This document shows, in pieces, positions 48,323 to 57,301 of a stretch of 64,000 bases of DNA. The DNA lies in assembly GCF_003050925.1 (NCBI RefSeq), contig NZ_QAOV01000013.1:124001-188000 (forward strand), written 5' to 3'. Under the pieces are notes generated by a model. The model made no database searches. It saw only the letters and a list, made by a program, of their open reading frames with translations, and had not been told where the DNA came from. The DNA comes from Pseudomonas sp. GV085 (GTDB taxonomy: Bacteria; Pseudomonadota; Gammaproteobacteria; Pseudomonadales; Pseudomonadaceae). How positions within the stretch are numbered: the stretch's first letter is position 1; each line of letters starts with the position of its first letter. Position numbers and translations under genes: made by a program.

Positions 48323-50197
48323 TTATCTGACAGCCCCGCGCAACTCCCCAACCAACGCCTGCAACTTCGCCGGCTCCGCCACTTCAACCGCCACCGCCGG
48401 CCCTGCCACCAATGTCACACGCGACCACAGGCGATGAAACAGTCCCTTGCCCGGATCGCGGCTGAAGAAACTCCCCCACAACCCCCGCAAGGCCAGCGGA
48501 ATCACCGGCACCGGCGTCTCTTCGAGAATCCGCGTCAGCCCGCCTTTGAACTCATTCATTTCGCCATCGGCGGTCAATTTACCCTCGGGGAAGATGCACA
48601 CCAGTTCACCGTCCTTCAGATACCGGGCAATGCGCGTGAAGGCCTTTTCGTAGATCTGGATGTCTTCATGACGCCCTGCGATAGGAATCGTCCCCGCAGT
48701 ACGGAAGATGAAGTTCAGCACCGGCAGGTTGTAGATCTTGTAATACATCACAAAGCGAATCGGCCGGCGCACCGAGCCGCCAATCAGCAAGGCATCGACG
48801 AATGACACGTGATTGCACACCAGCAATGCTGCGCCTTCATCGGGAATCAGATCCAGATTGCGGTGCTCGACGCGGTACATGGAATGGCTGAGCAGCCAGA
48901 TCATGAAGCGCATGGTGAACTCGGGGACGATCTTGAAGATGTAGGCGTTGACGCCGATGTTCAGCAACGACACCACCAGGAACAGCTGCGGGATCGACAG
49001 TTTGGCCACGCTCAACAAGACGATCGAGACAATCGCCGACACCACCATGAACAACGCATTGAGGATGTTATTGGCGGCAATCACCCGCGCCCGTTCGTTT
49101 TCCGCTGTACGTGACTGGATCAGTGCGTAAAGCGGCACGATGTAGAAACCACCGAAAACGCCCAGGCCGAGGATGTCGAGCAGTACCAGCCAGGCGTGGC
49201 CGAAACCGAGGATTTCGATCCAGCCATGGCCGGCGGCGCTGTCCGGTATTGAGCCGGAATGCCACCACAGCAACAGACCGAAAACGGTCAGGCCGAACGA
49301 TCCGAACGGCACCAGCCCAATTTCGACTTTACGCCCGGACAATTTCTCACACAGCATCGACCCCAACGCGATGCCGACCGAGAACACCGTCAGAATCAGC
49401 GTCACCACGGTTTCGTCGCCGTGCATCCACTCCTTGGCATAGGCCGGGATCTGCGTCAGATAAATCGCCCCGACAAACCAGAACCACGAGTTGCCGACAA
49501 TCGAGCGTGATACCGCCGGCGTTTGCCCAAGGCCCAGTTTCAACGTGGCCCAGGACTGGCTGAAAATGTTCCAGTTCAGACGCATTTGTGGCGTGGCGGC
49601 CGCCGCCCGGGGAATGCTGCGACTGGCCAGGTAGCCGAGCACGGCAATGCTGATGATCGCCGTGGACACTACCGGTGCGTAATGCGCCGAAGACATCATG
49701 ACCCCAGCGCCAATGGTGCCGGCAAGGATCGCCAGGAAGGTGCCCATTTCCACCAGGCCGTTGCCGCCCACCAGCTCATCTTCATGCAGGGCTTGCGGCA
49801 GAATCGAGTACTTCACCGGCCCGAACAGCGCCGAGTGGGTGCCCATGGCGAACAGCGCCACCAGCATCAACGACAGGTGATCGAACATGAAGCCAACGGC
49901 GCCGACCGCCATGATGGCGATTTCCCCAAGCTTGATCAGGCGGATCAACGCGTCCTTGGCGAACTTTTCCCCGAATTGCCCGGCCAGGGCCGAGAACAGG
50001 AAAAACGGCAGGATAAACAGCAGCGCACACAGATTGACCCAGATCGAGCGGTCACCTTCGATGGCCAGCTTGTACAAAATGGCCAGGATCAGCGACTGCT
50101 TGAACACGTTGTCGTTGAACGCCCCGAGGGACTGGGTGATGAAGAACGGCAGGAAGCGCCGGGTGCGCAGCAAGGTGAACTGTGAGGGGTGACTCAT
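48323..50197 (-). CDS. MFS transporter fused to a PlsC-type acyltransferase (LplT-PlsC-like)
   Basis: 624 residues. Residues about 10-410 are a 12-helix MFS domain (FFITQSLGAFNDNVFKQS near the start). The C-terminal 200 residues are an acyl-glycerophosphate acyltransferase: NHVSFVDALL provides the HX4D motif near 442 and FPEGKLT near 520 the acyl-acceptor motif. This is the LplT/Aas arrangement without the acyl-ACP synthetase, suggesting flipping and re-acylation of lysophospholipids. ATG at 50197 (MSHPSQF) is chosen because it begins right before the transporter domain. Confidence 0.9.
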   Translation of the reverse strand: MSHPSQFTLLRTRRFLPFFITQSLGAFNDNVFKQSLILAILYKLAIEGDRSIWVNLCALLFILPFFLFSALAGQFGEKFAKDALIRLIKLGEIAIMAVGAVGFMFDHLSLMLVALFAMGTHSALFGPVKYSILPQALHEDELVGGNGLVEMGTFLAILAGTIGAGVMMSSAHYAPVVSTAIISIAVLGYLASRSIPRAAAATPQMRLNWNIFSQSWATLKLGLGQTPAVSRSIVGNSWFWFVGAIYLTQIPAYAKEWMHGDETVVTLILTVFSVGIALGSMLCEKLSGRKVEIGLVPFGSFGLTVFGLLLWWHSGSIPDSAAGHGWIEILGFGHAWLVLLDILGLGVFGGFYIVPLYALIQSRTAENERARVIAANNILNALFMVVSAIVSIVLLSVAKLSIPQLFLVVSLLNIGVNAYIFKIVPEFTMRFMIWLLSHSMYRVEHRNLDLIPDEGAALLVCNHVSFVDALLIGGSVRRPIRFVMYYKIYNLPVLNFIFRTAGTIPIAGRHEDIQIYEKAFTRIARYLKDGELVCIFPEGKLTADGEMNEFKGGLTRILEETPVPVIPLALRGLWGSFFSRDPGKGLFHRLWSRVTLVAGPAVAVEVAEPAKLQALVGELRGAVR

Positions 50198-50295
50198 CTT
50201 CCATGTGTCCCTGATGTTAGGTAGCGAGTGGCCTGGATACTGTAATTGGAGTATCGAACGTCGATCCAGGCCACACATTACCTAATCTTTGCCGG

Positions 50296-51447
50296 TTATT
50301 TCTTCAATCCGGCAATGCACGGCGAGACAAACAGCTCCCCGCGCCAGGCGCCCAGCACCGTGCGCTTGCCGACGATCAGCCACATCACCGCCAGCAACGC
50401 CACCAACACGCAGCCAAACACACTGAAGAACATCAGGTTCAAGGTACTGGCCAGTTTCAACGTCGCCAGAGAATAGACGCCCAACGGGAAGGTGAAGCCC
50501 CACCAGCCAAGATTGAACGGAATGCCGGCACGCAGGTAGCGCACAGTGATCAGTAGCGCCATCAGCATCCACCACAGGCCGAAGCCCCACAGGGTGATGC
50601 CGGCCACCAGACCCAGTCCCGCAGCAATCTCACCGACTCCCGGCATACCGTTGGCCGCGAAAATCAGCGGTGCATCACCGCCCAGTACCAGCATGCCCAG
50701 CGCACCGGTGCCGATCGGGCCAAGGGCCAGCCAGCTCGAGGCGGCCATGTTTTCGTGGGGCAGTTTGTGCAGGGCCATGCGCAGCAACAGAATGGTCAGG
50801 ATGCTGAAGGCCACCGGCAGGGAAAAGGCCCAGAGCACGTAGCTGGTCACCAGCACCACCAGTTGCGAATGCGCGTCGGCCAGATGCGGCGCCAACAGGC
50901 CCCCACTGGCGGCCGCCACTTCTGCCGCGACCACCGGCAACAACCAGACAGCGGTCATCTGGTCGATGCTGTGCTCCTGACGAGTGAACATCATGTAGGG
51001 AATCAGCACCCCGCAGGCCAGCGACATCGCCACATCCAGCCACCACAGCACCTCGGCGAGGTGAATCACCCCATCGCCCCAGCGCGGCAGGCCAAACACC
51101 AGGAAGCCATTGATGATGGTTGCCAGGCCCATGGGGATGGTGCCGAAAAACATCGAAACCGTGGAGTGGCCGAAGATCCGTCGTGCTTCGTCAAAAAACA
51201 GCACCCAACGCGCCGTGTATACCGCCGTAAACAGCAGAAACAGGGCGATATTGAACAGCCAGAGAGCTTCGGCAAAGGCGTGCAAGGCAGGCATGGCGAC
51301 CGGCAATTGCGCCAACGCCAATGCCAGCACCCCGGTGCCCATGGTGGCCGCGAACCAGTTGGGGGTGAACTGGCGAATCACCTCGCGGGGATGCTGCAGG
51401 TGACTGAAAGGTTTGATACCGGGCTTGATGCTATTGGCGCATGTCAT
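50296..51447 (-). CDS. TDT-family exporter (TehA/SLAC1/SSU1-like)
   Basis: 383-residue inner-membrane protein with ten helices. The family start is FTPNWFAATMGTGVLALAL (about 27-45), followed by FGTIPMGLATIINGFL and a C-terminal WWGFTFPLGVYSLATLKL. Members export tellurite, C4-dicarboxylates, anions or sulfite; the length and the NWF-TMGTG start favour the SSU1 sulfite-pump branch. The 156 bp upstream are AT-rich with ATAT-containing imperfect repeats (51503-51551) that could be a LysR-type site. Confidence 0.88.
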   Translation of the reverse strand: MTCANSIKPGIKPFSHLQHPREVIRQFTPNWFAATMGTGVLALALAQLPVAMPALHAFAEALWLFNIALFLLFTAVYTARWVLFFDEARRIFGHSTVSMFFGTIPMGLATIINGFLVFGLPRWGDGVIHLAEVLWWLDVAMSLACGVLIPYMMFTRQEHSIDQMTAVWLLPVVAAEVAAASGGLLAPHLADAHSQLVVLVTSYVLWAFSLPVAFSILTILLLRMALHKLPHENMAASSWLALGPIGTGALGMLVLGGDAPLIFAANGMPGVGEIAAGLGLVAGITLWGFGLWWMLMALLITVRYLRAGIPFNLGWWGFTFPLGVYSLATLKLASTLNLMFFSVFGCVLVALLAVMWLIVGKRTVLGAWRGELFVSPCIAGLKK

Positions 51448-51603
51448 GGCGAACTCCTGTCCTCTTGTGAGGTAGAGCCCATGCTAGATCTGAATCGAAT
51501 ATCTATATAACGGGTAATATCTCTATATCTTATCGATATTGCTTATATAGCTTCAGCCACGACCCTTCGAGCGAGCTGAGTGGGTGCCAAGGCTAACTCA
51601 ATT

Positions 51604-52794
51604 TTACCGGTTGGCCTCGCAGACCCTGGCCGAACGTGATCGCAGTAAACCCACCATTGCACTAAGGGCCAGCACCATCAGCACGGCACCATAACCATCG
51701 GTGGTTGCCACCAGACCAAAGGTCCGCGCCAGGTTCCCGGCCAGCAGCGCCGGCAGGCAGAACGCCAGATAACTCAGCACGTAATACGCCGACATCAACC
51801 CGGCGCGCTCATGGGGCAAGGCCAGTGGCACCAGACTGCGCACCGCCCCGAGGAAACCGGCGCCGAAGCCACAACCGGCGACCAGCGTGCCGAGGAAAAA
51901 CAGCGGCAAACTGGCACTGTGCACGCCCAGTAGAATCAGGGCGACTCCCGCCGGCAACGAACTGGCGCCCAGTTGCAGCGCCTTGGTCGCCGCCTGATTG
52001 CGCAAGGTGTAAATCATCAGGGCACCGGTCACCGTCAATGCGGCGACGGTCGCCCCGCCAATCAGGTTCGAGGTCGAACCCGTCGCCGTGCGCACCAATG
52101 AAGGTGCCAGCGACGCGTAAAAACCGCCGAGCGCCCAAGTCGCCGTGTTGAGCGGCAACACCCGCCATAACGTCGCGCGCGCCTGGACCGGCACATGCAG
52201 GGTGGGCCGCAATGATGCCCAAGCCCCGGACTGGCGCGTGACGCTCTCCGGCAAACGCCAGACAAAGACGGCCTGCATCGCGAACAGAGCAAGTAGCAGC
52301 CAATAGGTCAGGTGCAACGGCGCCGGCGCAAACTCGGCCAGCAAACCGCAGCCCATTCCCCCCAGAGCCATGCCGAGCAAGGGCGCGACACTATTGACCA
52401 GCGGGCCTTGCTGGCGATCGGTGTCCAGCAAGGTTGCACTCAACACGGCAGTCGCCATGCCGGTGGCAAACCCTTGCAGGACCCGGGCACTGATCAGCCA
52501 CGGGACACTGTCGGCGTATATAAACAGCAACATCGCCAGGATGTTCAGCAGCACCGCCGTAAAAATCACCGGCTTGCGCCCCAGGTAATCCGACAGCGAG
52601 CCGACCGTCAGCAACGCTGCCAACAGGCTGAGGGCGTACACGGCAAAAATCAGGGCCAGGGTCGCTGGCGAAAACTGCATCTGCTCCTGATACAGGTGAT
52701 ACAGCGGCGTCGGCGCGGTGGAAGCCGCCAGAAAACTGAGTAAGGTTATTGCCAGAAACCACAGGCTGGCACGATTTGAAGGAGAATCGGGCAT
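51604..52794 (-). CDS. MFS drug/metabolite exporter
   Basis: 396-residue 12-helix major facilitator. The motif-A loop is GSLSDYLGRKPVI near 68-80, and ARVLQGFATGMATAVLSA lies in helix 4; this fits the DHA1 drug:proton antiporter group. ATG at 52794 follows GGAG-like sequence. It is divergent from a TetR-type regulator whose probable operators fill the 148-bp gap, so export is probably substrate-induced. Substrate unknown. Confidence 0.9.
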   Translation of the reverse strand: MPDSPSNRASLWFLAITLLSFLAASTAPTPLYHLYQEQMQFSPATLALIFAVYALSLLAALLTVGSLSDYLGRKPVIFTAVLLNILAMLLFIYADSVPWLISARVLQGFATGMATAVLSATLLDTDRQQGPLVNSVAPLLGMALGGMGCGLLAEFAPAPLHLTYWLLLALFAMQAVFVWRLPESVTRQSGAWASLRPTLHVPVQARATLWRVLPLNTATWALGGFYASLAPSLVRTATGSTSNLIGGATVAALTVTGALMIYTLRNQAATKALQLGASSLPAGVALILLGVHSASLPLFFLGTLVAGCGFGAGFLGAVRSLVPLALPHERAGLMSAYYVLSYLAFCLPALLAGNLARTFGLVATTDGYGAVLMVLALSAMVGLLRSRSARVCEANR

Positions 52795-52806
52795 AGACAC
52801 ACTCCA

Positions 52807-52876
52807 CAAAAGCTAATTTTTTGCTTTTGCGAAGTGTGCTACTGGATCCCTCTTAAAGCAAATTCTTTGTGTTAAG
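52807..52876. promoter_or_regulatory. Two inverted repeats in the MFS/TetR divergent promoter
   Basis: CAAAAGC-N9-GCTTTTG (52807-52829) and a second imperfect palindrome, CTTAA-N15-TTAAG (52852-52876, with inner AAAG/CTTT), lie between the two starts. TetR dimers usually bind such elements. Confidence 0.5.
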
Positions 52877-52942
52877 GTCCGATGCATGGCTTTCAGGACC
52901 GGATGCCAACTGCAAGACCCGACGCAATACAGGAAACACAAG

Positions 52943-53479
52943 ATGACAGCCCCTACATTACGCCCCGGCGGCCGCAGCGCCCGGGTTCAAGAGTCGATTC
53001 ATTCGGCCGTGCGTCAACTCCTTGAGGAGCAGGACCGCGCCAGCGTGACGGTGCCGCAAATTGCGGCGCGCGCGGGCGTCACGCCATCCACCATCTATCG
53101 ACGCTGGGGCGACGTGTCGGCGCTGCTGGCCGACGTCGCCCTCGCCCGCATGCAGCCCGACAACGGGCCGGCCAATACCGGCAGTCTTCACGGTGACGTG
53201 CGGGCTTGGGCCGAGCAGTACCTGGACGAGATGAGCTCCGAACCCGGCCGCAACATGCTGTACGACGTGCAGGCAGCGCTGAAGCCGAGTTATTGCGCGA
53301 CCATCATTGGCGGGCAACTGCAGACGATTCTGGATCGCTATCCGGATCAGCCCAAGCCCAGTGTCGATCGGCTGATCAATCTGATCGCCGCGCCGACGGT
53401 GTTTCGCATCCTGTTTGCCGAGGCGCCGCTGGAGGTTGAAGAGCTGTATCGATTGATCGAGATTGCATTCAGTCAGTAA
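52943..53479 (+). CDS. TetR/AcrR-family regulator
   Basis: 178 residues. The N-terminal HTH (about 15-60) has ASVTVPQIAARAGVTPSTIYRRWGD; the C-terminal ligand domain includes DEMSSEPGRNMLYDVQAAL and DRLINLIAAPTVFRILF. It probably represses the divergent MFS exporter. ATG at 52943 (MTAPTLR) follows AGGAAACAC; a longer frame to 52886 lacks a better signal. Confidence 0.92.
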   Translation: MTAPTLRPGGRSARVQESIHSAVRQLLEEQDRASVTVPQIAARAGVTPSTIYRRWGDVSALLADVALARMQPDNGPANTGSLHGDVRAWAEQYLDEMSSEPGRNMLYDVQAALKPSYCATIIGGQLQTILDRYPDQPKPSVDRLINLIAAPTVFRILFAEAPLEVEELYRLIEIAFSQ

Positions 53480-53488
53480 TACCGGCAT

Positions 53489-53559
53489 TCGCGAGCAAGC
53501 CCGCTCCCACATCGACCGTGTTCGCCGCCCCCTCCTGTGGGAGCGGGCTTGCTCGCGAA
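53489..53559. repeat. REP inverted pair, GTGGGAGCGGGC variant
   Basis: TTCGCGAGCAAGCCCGCTCCCAC faces GTGGGAGCGGGCTTGCTCGCGA, between the TetR gene and mxtR. Confidence 0.93.
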
Positions 53560-53697
53560 GGGGCCAGTCCAGACACTGAAAATCCTCCTGCGACCCCCCG
53601 CCACGCCACGACCTTGGTCGACACTGACTAACGCTGGCGGTCGTGCGAGACTGTCTGTCCGGGCGGGAGTCCCGGGAGTCTTTTGTCTGGAGTCCCC

Positions 53698-56600
53698 ATG
53701 TCGCTGTCCACCGGGCTGATCGCCGCCGTCGCCCTGGCCTATATGGCCATCATGTTCGCCATCGCCTTCTATGGCGATCGTCGCAGCGCGCCCTTGCCGC
53801 CGCGAGTGCGTGCCTGGGTGTACAGTCTGTCGCTGGCGGTCTATTGCACCAGCTGGACCTTCTTCGGCGCCGTGGGCCAGGCCGCCGAACAGCTCTGGTC
53901 GTTCCTGCCGATCTACCTCGGACCGATCCTGTTGCTGGTCGGCGCGCCGTGGGTCCTGCAAAAAATGGTGATGATCAGCAAACAGGAGAACATCACCTCC
54001 ATCGCCGACTTCATCGCTGCGCGCTATGGCAAATCCCAGTCATTGGCGGTAGTGGTGGCATTGATTTGCCTGGTCGGCGTGTTGCCCTACATCGCGCTGC
54101 AGCTCAAAGGCATCGTGCTCGGCGTGAACCTGCTGATCGGCGCCGGCGCTGACGCCATGGGCACCCGCGCCCAGGACACCGCGCTGATCGTGTCGCTGGT
54201 ATTGGCGCTGTTCACCATCGTCTTCGGCACCCGCAACCTCGACGCCACGGAGCACCACCGCGGCATGGTGCTGGCCATTGCCTTCGAATCATTGGTGAAG
54301 CTGTTCGCGTTTCTCGCCGTCGGCGCCTTCGTGACCTACGGCCTGTACGACGGATTCGACGACCTGTTCGACCAGGCCATGCTTGCGCCGCGGCTGGAAC
54401 AGTACTGGAAGGAAACCATCAACTGGCCGTCGATGGTGGTGCAGACCGGTGTGGCGATGATGGCGATCATTTGCCTGCCGCGGCAGTTTCACGTGACCGT
54501 TGTCGAGAACATCGAGCCCCAGGATCTGCGCCTGGCCAAGTGGGTATTCCCGGCCTACCTCGCCCTCGCGGCATTGTTTGTCGTGCCGATCGCACTGGCC
54601 GGGCAGATGATGCTGCCCAGCTCGGTGTTGCCAGACTCGTTCGTCATCAGCCTGCCCCTGGCCCAGGCGCACCCGGCGCTGGCCCTGTTGGCATTTATCG
54701 GTGGCGCATCGGCGGCCACCGGTATGGTGATCGTGGCCAGCGTGGCGCTGTCGACCATGGTGTCCAACGACATGCTGTTGCCGTGGCTGCTGCGGCGCAA
54801 CAACGCCGAGCGCCCGTTCGAAGTGTTCCGCCAGTGGATGCTGTCGGTGCGCCGCGTCAGCATCGTGGTCATTCTGCTGTTGGCCTACGTCAGTTATCGC
54901 CTGCTGGGCTCGACCGCCAGCCTGGCGACCATTGGCCAGATCGCCTTCGCCGCCGTGACCCAATTGGCCCCCGCCATGCTCGGTGCGCTGTACTGGAAAC
55001 AGGCCAACCGTCGCGGCGTGTTCGCCGGCCTCGCCGCAGGCACCTTCCTGTGGTTCTACACCCTGATCCTGCCGATTGCTGCCAATAGCCTCGGTCTGTC
55101 CCTGAGCACATTCCCGGGCCTGGCCTGGTTGCACAGTAATCCACTGAACCTGCCGATCACTCCGTTGACCCAAGGCGTGGTGCTATCGCTGGCAGGCAAC
55201 TTCACGCTGTTCGCCTGGGTCTCGGTGCTGTCACGCACCCGGGTTTCCGAGCACTGGCAGGCGGGCCGCTTCATCGGCCAGGAAATCAGTGCCCGCCCCA
55301 GCGCACGCTCAATGCTTTCAGTGCAGATCGACGACCTGCTGCAATTGGCCGCGCGCTTCGTCGGCGAAGAACGCGCCCGGCAAAGCTTCATCCGTTTTGC
55401 CTATCGCCAGGGCAAGGGCTTCAACCCGAACCAGAACGCCGACAGTGAATGGATCGCCCATACCGAACGCTTGCTGGCCGGTGTGCTCGGTGCCTCTTCG
55501 ACCCGCGCAGTGGTCAAGGCGGCCATTGAAGGCCGGGAGATGCAACTGGAGGACGTCGTGCGCATCGCCGACGAAGCCTCGGAAGTGCTGCAATTCAACC
55601 GTGCCTTGCTGCAAGGCGCCATCGAGAACATCACCCAGGGCATCAGCGTGGTCGACCAGTCGCTGAAACTGGTGGCCTGGAACCGTCGCTATCTGGATTT
55701 GTTCAACTACCCGGATGGCCTGATCAGAGTCGGCCGGCCGATTGCCGACATCATCCGTCACAATGCCGAGCGTGGACTGTGCGGCCCCGGCGAGGCCGAA
55801 GTACACGTCGCGCGCCGCCTGCACTGGATGCGCCAGGGCCGCGCGCATACCTCCGAGCGCCTGTTCCCCAACGGCCGGGTGATCGAACTGATCGGCAATC
55901 CGATGCCAGGCGGCGGCTTCGTCATGAGTTTCACCGACATCACCGCGTTCCGCGAAGCCGAGCAGGCGCTGACCGAAGCCAACGAAGGCCTGGAGCAACG
56001 GGTCACCGAACGGACCCACGAACTCTCGCAGCTCAACGTCGCCCTGACCGAAGCCAAGGGCACCGCCGAGACCGCCAACCAGTCCAAGACCCGCTTCCTC
56101 GCGGCCGTCAGCCATGACTTGATGCAACCGTTGAATGCGGCGCGGCTGTTCTCCGCCGCCCTCTCCCACCAGAACGATGGTTTGTCGGGCGAGGCGCAGA
56201 AACTGGTCGAGCACCTGGACAGCTCGCTGCGCTCGGCCGAGGACTTGATCAGCGACCTGTTGGACATTTCCCGCCTGGAGAACGGCAAGATCAACCCGAA
56301 TCGCCAGCCGTTCGCTCTCAACGAACTGTTCGACACCCTCGGTACCGAGTTCAAGGTGCTGGCGCAGGAACAAGGGCTGGAGTTCCGGGTTCGCGCAAGC
56401 ACGTTGCGGGTCGACAGCGACATCAAATTGCTGCGGCGGATTTTGCAGAACTTCCTGACCAACGCTTTCCGCTACGGCAAAGGGCCGGTGTTGTTGGGGG
56501 TTCGTCGGCACAAGGAAGGATTGAGCCTGGAAGTCTGGGACCGTGGACCGGGTATTCCGGAAGACAAACAGCAGGTGATTTTCGAAGAGTTCAAGCGCCT

Positions 56601-57168
56601 CGACAGCCACCAGACACGTGCCGAAAAAGGCCTCGGCCTGGGGCTGGCGATTGCCGACGGGCTATGTCGCGTGCTCGGTCATACCTTGCGCGTACGCTCC
56701 TGGCCGGGGCGAGGCAGCGTGTTCAGCGTCAACGTGCCGCTGGCCCGGGCGCAAACCGCAGCACCGGTCAAAGTCGCCGAGCTCAATGGCAAATTGCTCA
56801 ATGGGGCGCAGGTGCTGTGCATCGACAACGAGGACAGCATCCTGATCGGCATGAACAGCCTGCTCAGCCGCTGGGGTTGCCAGGTCTGGACCGCACGCAA
56901 TCGCGAGGAGTGCGCAGCGCTGCTGGGCGAAGGCGTGCGCCCGCAATTGGCGCTGGTGGATTACCACCTCGATCATGGCGAGACCGGAACCGATTTGATG
57001 GCCTGGTTGCGCACGCAAATGGGCGAGCCGGTTCCGGGGGTGGTGATCAGCGCCGATGGCCGGCCGGAAACGGTCGACCAGGTGCATGCCGCGGGGCTGG
57101 ACTATCTGGCCAAACCGGTGAAACCGGCGGCATTGCGGGCGTTGTTGAGCCGGTATTTGCCGCTCTAA
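53698..57168 (+). CDS. mxtR: SLC5-linked hybrid sensor kinase MxtR/CrbS
   Basis: 1156 residues. Residues about 1-510 form a sodium/solute-symporter-like domain with 13 helices (YCTSWTFFGAVGQAAEQ, ENITSIADFIAARYGKS). A PAS domain (about 641-745) and coiled coil lead to HisKA with His806 in AVSHDLMQPLNAARL. The HATPase has NFLTNAFRYGKG, DRGPGIP and GLGLGLAIA. A receiver domain has phospho-acceptor Asp1088 and Lys in DYLAKPVKP. This is the MxtR/CrbS architecture, which controls acetate use through the response regulator ErdR/CrbR. That regulator is not in the window. Confidence 0.9.
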   Translation: MSLSTGLIAAVALAYMAIMFAIAFYGDRRSAPLPPRVRAWVYSLSLAVYCTSWTFFGAVGQAAEQLWSFLPIYLGPILLLVGAPWVLQKMVMISKQENITSIADFIAARYGKSQSLAVVVALICLVGVLPYIALQLKGIVLGVNLLIGAGADAMGTRAQDTALIVSLVLALFTIVFGTRNLDATEHHRGMVLAIAFESLVKLFAFLAVGAFVTYGLYDGFDDLFDQAMLAPRLEQYWKETINWPSMVVQTGVAMMAIICLPRQFHVTVVENIEPQDLRLAKWVFPAYLALAALFVVPIALAGQMMLPSSVLPDSFVISLPLAQAHPALALLAFIGGASAATGMVIVASVALSTMVSNDMLLPWLLRRNNAERPFEVFRQWMLSVRRVSIVVILLLAYVSYRLLGSTASLATIGQIAFAAVTQLAPAMLGALYWKQANRRGVFAGLAAGTFLWFYTLILPIAANSLGLSLSTFPGLAWLHSNPLNLPITPLTQGVVLSLAGNFTLFAWVSVLSRTRVSEHWQAGRFIGQEISARPSARSMLSVQIDDLLQLAARFVGEERARQSFIRFAYRQGKGFNPNQNADSEWIAHTERLLAGVLGASSTRAVVKAAIEGREMQLEDVVRIADEASEVLQFNRALLQGAIENITQGISVVDQSLKLVAWNRRYLDLFNYPDGLIRVGRPIADIIRHNAERGLCGPGEAEVHVARRLHWMRQGRAHTSERLFPNGRVIELIGNPMPGGGFVMSFTDITAFREAEQALTEANEGLEQRVTERTHELSQLNVALTEAKGTAETANQSKTRFLAAVSHDLMQPLNAARLFSAALSHQNDGLSGEAQKLVEHLDSSLRSAEDLISDLLDISRLENGKINPNRQPFALNELFDTLGTEFKVLAQEQGLEFRVRASTLRVDSDIKLLRRILQNFLTNAFRYGKGPVLLGVRRHKEGLSLEVWDRGPGIPEDKQQVIFEEFKRLDSHQTRAEKGLGLGLAIADGLCRVLGHTLRVRSWPGRGSVFSVNVPLARAQTAAPVKVAELNGKLLNGAQVLCIDNEDSILIGMNSLLSRWGCQVWTARNREECAALLGEGVRPQLALVDYHLDHGETGTDLMAWLRTQMGEPVPGVVISADGRPETVDQVHAAGLDYLAKPVKPAALRALLSRYLPL

Positions 57169-57200
57169 TCACTGGGTTGTGCGGTGATGCTTCCAGTGCT

Positions 57201-57292
57201 TTCGCGAGCAGGCTCGCTCCCACAGTGGTTTTGCATCACTCACAACATCTGCGAACAACATGGCACCTGTGGGAGCGAGCCTGCTCGCGAAG
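57201..57292. repeat. REP inverted pair, GTGGGAGCGAGC variant
   Basis: TTCGCGAGCAGGCTCGCTCCCAC faces GTGGGAGCGAGCCTGCTCGCGA between the convergent mxtR and rmuC. Confidence 0.93.
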
Positions 57293-57301
57293 CTTTTTCA
57301 G

